Of a stretch of 64,000 nt of DNA, positions 59,245 through 64,000 are shown piece after piece (position 1 is the stretch's first letter; the number at the start of each line of letters is the position of its first letter). The position numbers were made by a program, and so were the translations under genes. Location: positions 62,001-126,000 of the forward strand of contig SVMM01000009.1 in assembly GCA_015067435.1 (NCBI GenBank), read 5' to 3'. Below the pieces are notes generated by a model. The model did not search any database and had not been told where the DNA came from. It saw nothing but the letters and a program-made list of their open reading frames with translations. Origin of the DNA: Oscillospiraceae bacterium. GTDB lineage: Bacteria; Bacillota; Clostridia; Oscillospirales; Oscillospiraceae.

Positions 59245-61020
59245 GTGTTTCGGTCGCTGCATATGAAGCTCGTTATGATCCTCGTGCTGCTCATCACCTC
59301 GCTGATGACGGTCGTGGGCGCGTTTCTGATGACCAGCGTCACCAACTTCTACATCAGCGATTTCTACTCGCAGATGCAGCAGGCCTTCGCCGACGTCTCC
59401 TTCGTCTCCGCCCTGCAAACCGAGGCGGCGCAGGAGGATGGCGCGCAGCGCGTGCAGGCGCTGCTGGAGATCTACTCCGGCACGCTCGGCATCGACTCGC
59501 GCAGCCGCAACTACTACATCCTCGACGGCGACACGGGCGCATTCCTTCGCGGCAGCGACGAATCGGGCGGCAATTCGCTGGAGCAGACCGCGAATCTGCT
59601 CGCCGCGCGCAACGGTTCGGTCGGCTATGACAGCGACATCGCCGCGAACTACATGGACGTCGCGGTGCCCATCACCGGCGGCGACAACCATTTCATCATC
59701 TACATCCGCGACAACCGCGCCGCGGTGTCCAGCCTCAACAGCGAGCTGCTGCTTATCATTTTGCAGGCGCTGCTGCTGGGGCTTCTGGTGTCGGTTTTGC
59801 TCAGCTTCCTGCTTGCCAAGACGATGATCGACCCGATCGAGAAGCTGACCGAGGGCGCCGAGCGCATCGCGGGCGGCAACTTCGACGAGGTGCTGGAGGT
59901 CGACTCCACCGACGAGATCGGCGTTTTGACCACCACATTCAACGACATGGCGAGCGTCCTGCACCACACGCTCGACGCCGTGGAGAACGAGCGCAGCAAG
60001 CTCGACGCGCTGTTCCTGCACATGACGGACGGCGTGGTCGCCTACGACGGCGACGGGAAGCTGATCCACTGCAACCCCGCGGCGGTGGCGCTGCTCGACC
60101 GCGCGCCGGAGGACTGCGACTACGGCGAGCTGTTTGAGCCGATCTGTCCGTTCTCGCGCGTGATGAGCATGCGCCGCGGCGACTACGTCGAGGCGGAGCT
60201 TGCCGTCGGCGAACGCTCGGTCGAGCTGTACTTCGCCGCCTTCGCCGACGAGGAGGCGGGCGGCGTGCTGATCGTGCTCCACGACGTCACCGAGCACCGC
60301 AAGACCGAGGATCGGCGGCGCGAATTCGTCGCCAACGTCTCCCACGAGCTGCGCACGCCCCTGACCAATATCCGCTCCTACGCCGAGACCATCCGCGACG
60401 CGGACGGCGACATCCCGCGGGAGACGGAGAACAACTTCCTCGACATCGTCATCAACGAGGCGGACCGCATGACGCATATCGTGCAGGATCTGCTGACGCT
60501 CTCGCGCCTCGACTCCGGGCGCTCGGAGATGGTCATGGCGCGTTTTGCCTTCGGCGACGCCATCGACGCCGTGCTGCGCTCCATCGCGCTGGAGGCGCAG
60601 CGGCACGGACACGTGCTCATGCACAGCTATCCCCCGCATCTGCCCCTCATCATGGGCGACCGCGGGCGCATCGAGCAGGTCATGCTCAACATCCTTAGCA
60701 ACGCCGTGAAATACACGCCGGACGGCGGGCACATCTTCGTCACCGCCGGCGACGCGGGGGAGAAGGTCTGGATGGAGGTCGCCGACGACGGCATCGGCAT
60801 CCCCGAAAAGGACCGCGAGCGCATTTTCGAGCGCTTCTACCGCGTCGATAAGGCGCGCTCCCGCGAGTCCGGCGGCACGGGTCTCGGCCTCTCCATCGCC
60901 ACAGAGATCGTCCAGCGCCACCACGGCTCGCTGACGCTCGTGGACCGCGACGGCCCCGGCACGACCATCCGGCTGGAGCTGCCCGTCTCGCAGGCGGAGG
61001 GACAGGAGGCGCTGCAATGA
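59245..61020 (+). CDS. Sensor histidine kinase (WalK-like)
   Basis: A 591-residue membrane kinase. TM1 about 8-30, an outer sensor domain (31-165), TM2 about 167-190, HAMP (191-243, KTMIDPIEKLTEGAERIAGG), PAS (250-345, LFLHMTDGVVAYDGDGKLIH), HisKA with H367 in VANVSHELRTPLTNIRSYAE, and HATPase (NILSNAVKYTP, ADDGIGIPEKDRERIFERFY, GTGLGLSIA). Domain order equals WalK (YycG). GTG 59245 follows AAAGGAGG by 7 bases. The stop overlaps the next start (ATGA). Confidence 0.88.
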   Translation: MFRSLHMKLVMILVLLITSLMTVVGAFLMTSVTNFYISDFYSQMQQAFADVSFVSALQTEAAQEDGAQRVQALLEIYSGTLGIDSRSRNYYILDGDTGAFLRGSDESGGNSLEQTANLLAARNGSVGYDSDIAANYMDVAVPITGGDNHFIIYIRDNRAAVSSLNSELLLIILQALLLGLLVSVLLSFLLAKTMIDPIEKLTEGAERIAGGNFDEVLEVDSTDEIGVLTTTFNDMASVLHHTLDAVENERSKLDALFLHMTDGVVAYDGDGKLIHCNPAAVALLDRAPEDCDYGELFEPICPFSRVMSMRRGDYVEAELAVGERSVELYFAAFADEEAGGVLIVLHDVTEHRKTEDRRREFVANVSHELRTPLTNIRSYAETIRDADGDIPRETENNFLDIVINEADRMTHIVQDLLTLSRLDSGRSEMVMARFAFGDAIDAVLRSIALEAQRHGHVLMHSYPPHLPLIMGDRGRIEQVMLNILSNAVKYTPDGGHIFVTAGDAGEKVWMEVADDGIGIPEKDRERIFERFYRVDKARSRESGGTGLGLSIATEIVQRHHGSLTLVDRDGPGTTIRLELPVSQAEGQEALQ

Positions 61021-62327
61021 GCGCCTTTGCCAACAAGCGCGAGGCGCGGATCAACCGTTTGCAGAACCTCGCCATCCTTCTGCTCACGCTCTCGGCGGCG
61101 TTTCTCTTCGCCTGCCTGCCGCTGTTCGGCACGCTGTCCGACCAGAGCCTGCTGGAGCTTGCGCGGGAGCAGGCGCGCCGGGAGAACGCCCCGGTGCAGA
61201 CCGGCGTCTCCAACGCCGCCCAGCTTGCCCTCCCGGTGCGCATGGTCTACACCAACGACTTTGCCCGCCTCGGCGCGGACGCCGAGACGACGCTCAGCGC
61301 CGAATTTGAGCGCGCGGGCACCTATCTCAGCGAGGCGATCGGCTCGGCGGGGGACGCCGCGTGGATCAGCGAGACGGTCTTCCTCTCCGCCCTGCGCGGC
61401 GAGGGGCTGTTCTTCGACTTCACCGCCCCGCTGCCCGCGCCGCTGCTCTCCGGCCTGCTCGGCGTGGAGATGCCGATGCACGCGCCGGAGTATGTGCGCC
61501 GGATGCTGCTCTGTCCCGCGGGTGCGGCGAGCGCGCTTTTTTATATGGAGGATGGCGGGGGCGTCTGCTATCGCTGCGACACCGCGGTCAGCAGCTCCGC
61601 GCTCGCCGATTTTCTCGCGTCCCAGAGCGGCCGCAGCGCCGATTTCGCCTATTTGCTCGGCCCCGCCTACGCGGCGCTCTCCCCCTGCACGATCATCTTC
61701 AACGACGCCGCGCCCTGTCGGGTGCTGAGCGTCACAAACGCCGTCCCGCTCAACGAGGACGCGTTTCTCCGCCGCGCCGGATTCAATTCGCACACGGACA
61801 ACCGCTTTACGGAGTCCTCCGGCACGGTCATCGTGCGCGAGGTGTCCAGCACGCTCTACCTCCGACCCGACGGGACCGTGGAGTACCGCGGCGGCGACGC
61901 GGCGGCGGATTCCGTCTACTTTGTCCCCGCCGCCGTGCCCGGCGCGCCGACGCTGTTTGAGGCGGCATCCGCCGCGCAGCGGCTGCTGCTGTCGCTGACG
62001 CAGATCTTCCCCGACGACGCCGCACTGTGCCTGAGCGGCGCACGCGAGACGGAGGAGGGCTTTGAAATCGCCTTCGACCTCACGGCGGACGGGACGCCGA
62101 TCCGCTTCGCGGACGGCGCGCACGCCGCGGTCGTCGAGATCGCGGGGCAGAGCGTGCGCTCGTTCACGCTGCGCGCGCGCAGCTATACGCTGACGGAGGA
62201 GACGACGGCGCTGCTGCCCTTTGCGCTCTCCGCCGCCATCGCCCGCGTCTGGGACGGCGCCGAGCTGCTGACCGCCTATGTGGACGCCGGAGGCGACACG
62301 GCGGAGTGCGCGTGGCTCGCCGAATGA
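61017..62327 (+). CDS. YycH-like two-component regulatory protein
   Basis: A 436-residue protein with one N-terminal TM (LAILLLTLSAAFLFACLPLF, about 17-37) and a long extracytoplasmic part rich in Ala. Motif similarity to known YycH is weak by eye; the call rests on position (coupled to the WalK-like kinase by ATGA), topology and length. YycH normally tunes the kinase at the membrane together with YycI. Confidence 0.6.
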   Translation: MSAFANKREARINRLQNLAILLLTLSAAFLFACLPLFGTLSDQSLLELAREQARRENAPVQTGVSNAAQLALPVRMVYTNDFARLGADAETTLSAEFERAGTYLSEAIGSAGDAAWISETVFLSALRGEGLFFDFTAPLPAPLLSGLLGVEMPMHAPEYVRRMLLCPAGAASALFYMEDGGGVCYRCDTAVSSSALADFLASQSGRSADFAYLLGPAYAALSPCTIIFNDAAPCRVLSVTNAVPLNEDAFLRRAGFNSHTDNRFTESSGTVIVREVSSTLYLRPDGTVEYRGGDAAADSVYFVPAAVPGAPTLFEAASAAQRLLLSLTQIFPDDAALCLSGARETEEGFEIAFDLTADGTPIRFADGAHAAVVEIAGQSVRSFTLRARSYTLTEETTALLPFALSAAIARVWDGAELLTAYVDAGGDTAECAWLAE

Positions 62328-62366
62328 CCGCCGCGCAACAGCCTGACCGGAAGGAGTTGACCGCGC

Positions 62367-63170
62367 GTGAAGACCTCGCGCCTGAAAAGCATCGTTATCG
62401 TCGTTCTCGCGCTGCTCAACCTCTGCCTGCTCGCCATGCTGGCAATCCGCCAGGTGCAGGAGCGCGCGGCGCGTGAGCGTGCCGACGCCGAACTGCTGCG
62501 CCTCTTTGCCGCGAGCGGCGTGGAGCTGCCCGCCCATCTGATCCCGCGGGAGGAGACGCATCTCTCGCCCATTGAGCCCGCGCGCAGTCCGGAGGCGGAG
62601 GCGGCGTTCGCCGCGGCGCTGCTCGGCGACTGCGCGCCGGAGGACGTCGGCGGCGGCATCTACCGCTACGTCAGCGGCGCGGGCCAGTGCCTTCTGCGCG
62701 CCAGCGGCGCCGTCGAGGCGTCTTTGGAGCTGGGTGTGGAGGACCCGGAGACGTTTTTTGAAGGCGTGTTCGCCGCCAACGGCTACGCCGCGCTCTATTC
62801 CGACGTCAACAACGGCAGCGGAACGGTGACAGCCGTGCGGATGCTGGAGCGCGGCATGGTCTTCAACGCGAGGCTGACGCTCGAATTCTCCGACAACCGC
62901 CTGATTTCCGTCGACGGCTCCTTTGTTCCGCCGGCGGCGGAGAGCGGCCAGGGCGAAAACCTCGACGGCGTGACCGCGCTGGTGCGCTTTCTCGACTACA
63001 TCCGCGAGAACGGCGAGGTGTGCACCGTCGTGTCCGACGTGCGCGCCGGCTACCTGCTGCAAAGCACCGCCTCCGCCGCGCAGCGGCTGATCCCCGCGTG
63101 GCGCATCGGCACGGACGTAACGGAATATTATGTAAACATGACGACCGGAGAGGTTTCGCGCGAATCCTGA
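62367..63170 (+). CDS. YycI-like two-component regulatory protein
   Basis: A 267-residue protein: N-terminal TM (LKSIVIVVLALLNLCLLAML, about 5-24), a helical linker and a beta-rich outer domain (GNGSGTVTAV-type segment NNGSGTVTAVRMLERGMV, SVDGSFVPP, TDVTEYYVNMTTGEV at the end). This is the shape of YycI, with the PepSY-like repeats. GTG 62367 follows AAGGAG by 10 bases. Confidence 0.65.
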   Translation: MKTSRLKSIVIVVLALLNLCLLAMLAIRQVQERAARERADAELLRLFAASGVELPAHLIPREETHLSPIEPARSPEAEAAFAAALLGDCAPEDVGGGIYRYVSGAGQCLLRASGAVEASLELGVEDPETFFEGVFAANGYAALYSDVNNGSGTVTAVRMLERGMVFNARLTLEFSDNRLISVDGSFVPPAAESGQGENLDGVTALVRFLDYIRENGEVCTVVSDVRAGYLLQSTASAAQRLIPAWRIGTDVTEYYVNMTTGEVSRES

Positions 63171-63394
63171 GCGTTGTGCCGCCTTTCGGGATATTTTGTG
63201 ATTTGGGATTGCTTTTTCGGCCCAAATATGGTATATGTATTTGGGCATTAAAAATAAAGTGGCATAGAATCGCCGCATTATGTGAATACTAGAACAGTTT
63301 CCGACCGGCCTTCTGCCGTCGGTTTTCCTATGTTTTCCGCGCTTTGCGCGGATTCTGATCGTTCGGTTGTGTGCTGCAAATTTCTGGAGGATTT

Positions 63395-64000
63395 ATGCAA
63401 AAATATATCGTGAGGGGCGGCCGTCCGCTGTATGGCGAGGTGCGCATCAGCGGCGCGAAGAACGCCGCCGTCGCCATCATTCCGGCCGCGCTTCTGGTGG
63501 GCGGTGTCTGCCGCATTGAAAATGTTCCGCAGATCTCGGACGTTACGGTCCTTTTGAAGATACTCAGGCAGATCGGCGCAAACGTGCGCGTCCTCAATAC
63601 CACGGACGTTGAGATCGACTGCACCCATATCAACACCACCCGCGTTCCGCAGGAGCTGGCGCACAAGCTGCGCGCCTCCTATTATCTGATCGGCGCGCTG
63701 CTCGGCCGCTTCGGCAGCGCCGAGGTCTCGATGCCGGGCGGCTGCAACTTCGGCGGCGTGCGCCCTATCGACCAGCATGTCAAGGGTTTCGCTGCCATGG
63801 GCGCCGACGTGCGCGAGGGCGATTACATCGTGGCGCGCGCGAAGGGCGGGCGCATGAAGGGCGCGAACATCTATCTGGACGTGGTCTCCGTCGGCGCGAC
63901 GATGAACATCATGATGGCTGCCGCGCTCGCCGATGGCGTCACCGTGATCGAGAACGCGGCGAAGGAGCCGCACATCGTCGACCTTGCGAACTTCCTCAAC
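63395..64000 (+). CDS. murA: UDP-N-acetylglucosamine 1-carboxyvinyltransferase, 5' part
   Basis: The first 202 codons of MurA, which starts peptidoglycan synthesis by transferring enolpyruvate from PEP to UDP-GlcNAc. The signature RISGAKNAAVAII (K22) and MPGGCNFGGVRPIDQHVKGF, with the PEP-binding cysteine (C117), are present; sensitivity to fosfomycin would be expected from the Cys. The gene runs off the window end. GGAGG is 6 bases before ATG 63395. Its place behind the WalRK-like operon fits cell-wall control, though a 220-base gap intervenes. Confidence 0.93.
   Translation, partial: MQKYIVRGGRPLYGEVRISGAKNAAVAIIPAALLVGGVCRIENVPQISDVTVLLKILRQIGANVRVLNTTDVEIDCTHINTTRVPQELAHKLRASYYLIGALLGRFGSAEVSMPGGCNFGGVRPIDQHVKGFAAMGADVREGDYIVARAKGGRMKGANIYLDVVSVGATMNIMMAAALADGVTVIENAAKEPHIVDLANFLN

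Noticed and set aside
59221..63278. Minus-strand frames of 598 and 813 codons opposite the WalK/YycH/YycI genes
   Set aside because: Arg/His/Gln-rich antisense frames in GC-rich DNA; no ribosome sites or motifs.

Overview
The window reads as a chromosomal segment of a motile, GC-rich Firmicute of the class Clostridia, most likely a gut Oscillospiraceae/Ruminococcaceae-type organism. This is an inference from a WalRK/YycHI-murA type locus, Clostridia-style Spo0A-like and ECF modules, AGGAGG ribosome sites throughout, and duplicated flagellins with sigma-28 type promoters. No 16S gene is present, so the genus is open.

Layout. (1) 1-14400 is accessory and heavily scarred. It holds a stand-alone Spo0A C-terminal domain, an XRE / ECF sigma / anti-sigma / secreted-protein module, a truncated IS3 element, a duplicated ribbon-helix-helix locus flanking an AAA-ATPase with a PD-(D/E)XK end, a small housekeeping operon (metallophosphoesterase; 8-oxoguanine glycosylase, flavodoxin, SGNH hydrolase), a decayed AbiE-like toxin-antitoxin pair, a HipB-like orphan, the 3' part of a tRNA and the tail of a UvrD-type helicase. 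(2) 14420-24700 has an RCC1-repeat surface protein, an MMPL/RND exporter with a very large partner protein and TetR regulator, a DUF308 membrane protein, an HD protein, thioredoxin, a broken 4Fe-4S gene and a Crp/Fnr regulator. (3) 24683-29267 has a PF06541 membrane protein, NnrE, a large protein joining an eCIS-core (DUF4157) domain to a PI3/4-kinase/HipA-like motif set, and a Dabb protein.

(4) 29541-52158 is the centrepiece: two almost identical flagellin genes, each with a sigma-28 type promoter and a CsrA-type leader hairpin, then about 19 kb of co-directional genes that look like a flagellin glycosylation island. These are three repeated GT2-plus-helical modules in two genes, RfbF (CDP-glucose), three radical SAM/SPASM proteins, a YerE-like thiamine-diphosphate enzyme, NeuB, NeuC, an SDR, an FkbM-type and a C-methyltransferase-like protein, another GT2, and RfbH (CDP-4-keto-6-deoxyglucose 3-dehydrase). 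Together they suggest a nonulosonic acid and a CDP-linked, perhaps branched, 3,6-dideoxy sugar. CDP-glucose 4,6-dehydratase, the E3 reductase and the CMP-nonulosonate synthetase are not in the window.

(5) 52264-64000 is core: cysK, a C39-like protein, a methyltransferase, tmRNA (minus), cyclophilin, smpB, a GDPD-like membrane protein, a Nudix hydrolase, a WalR/WalK-like two-component system with YycH/YycI-like partners, and the 5' part of murA.

A recurring theme is gene debris: preserved heads or 3' tails of genes whose remainder has been lost, found at no fewer than seven places. All family names come from reading motifs by eye; no database search was run.
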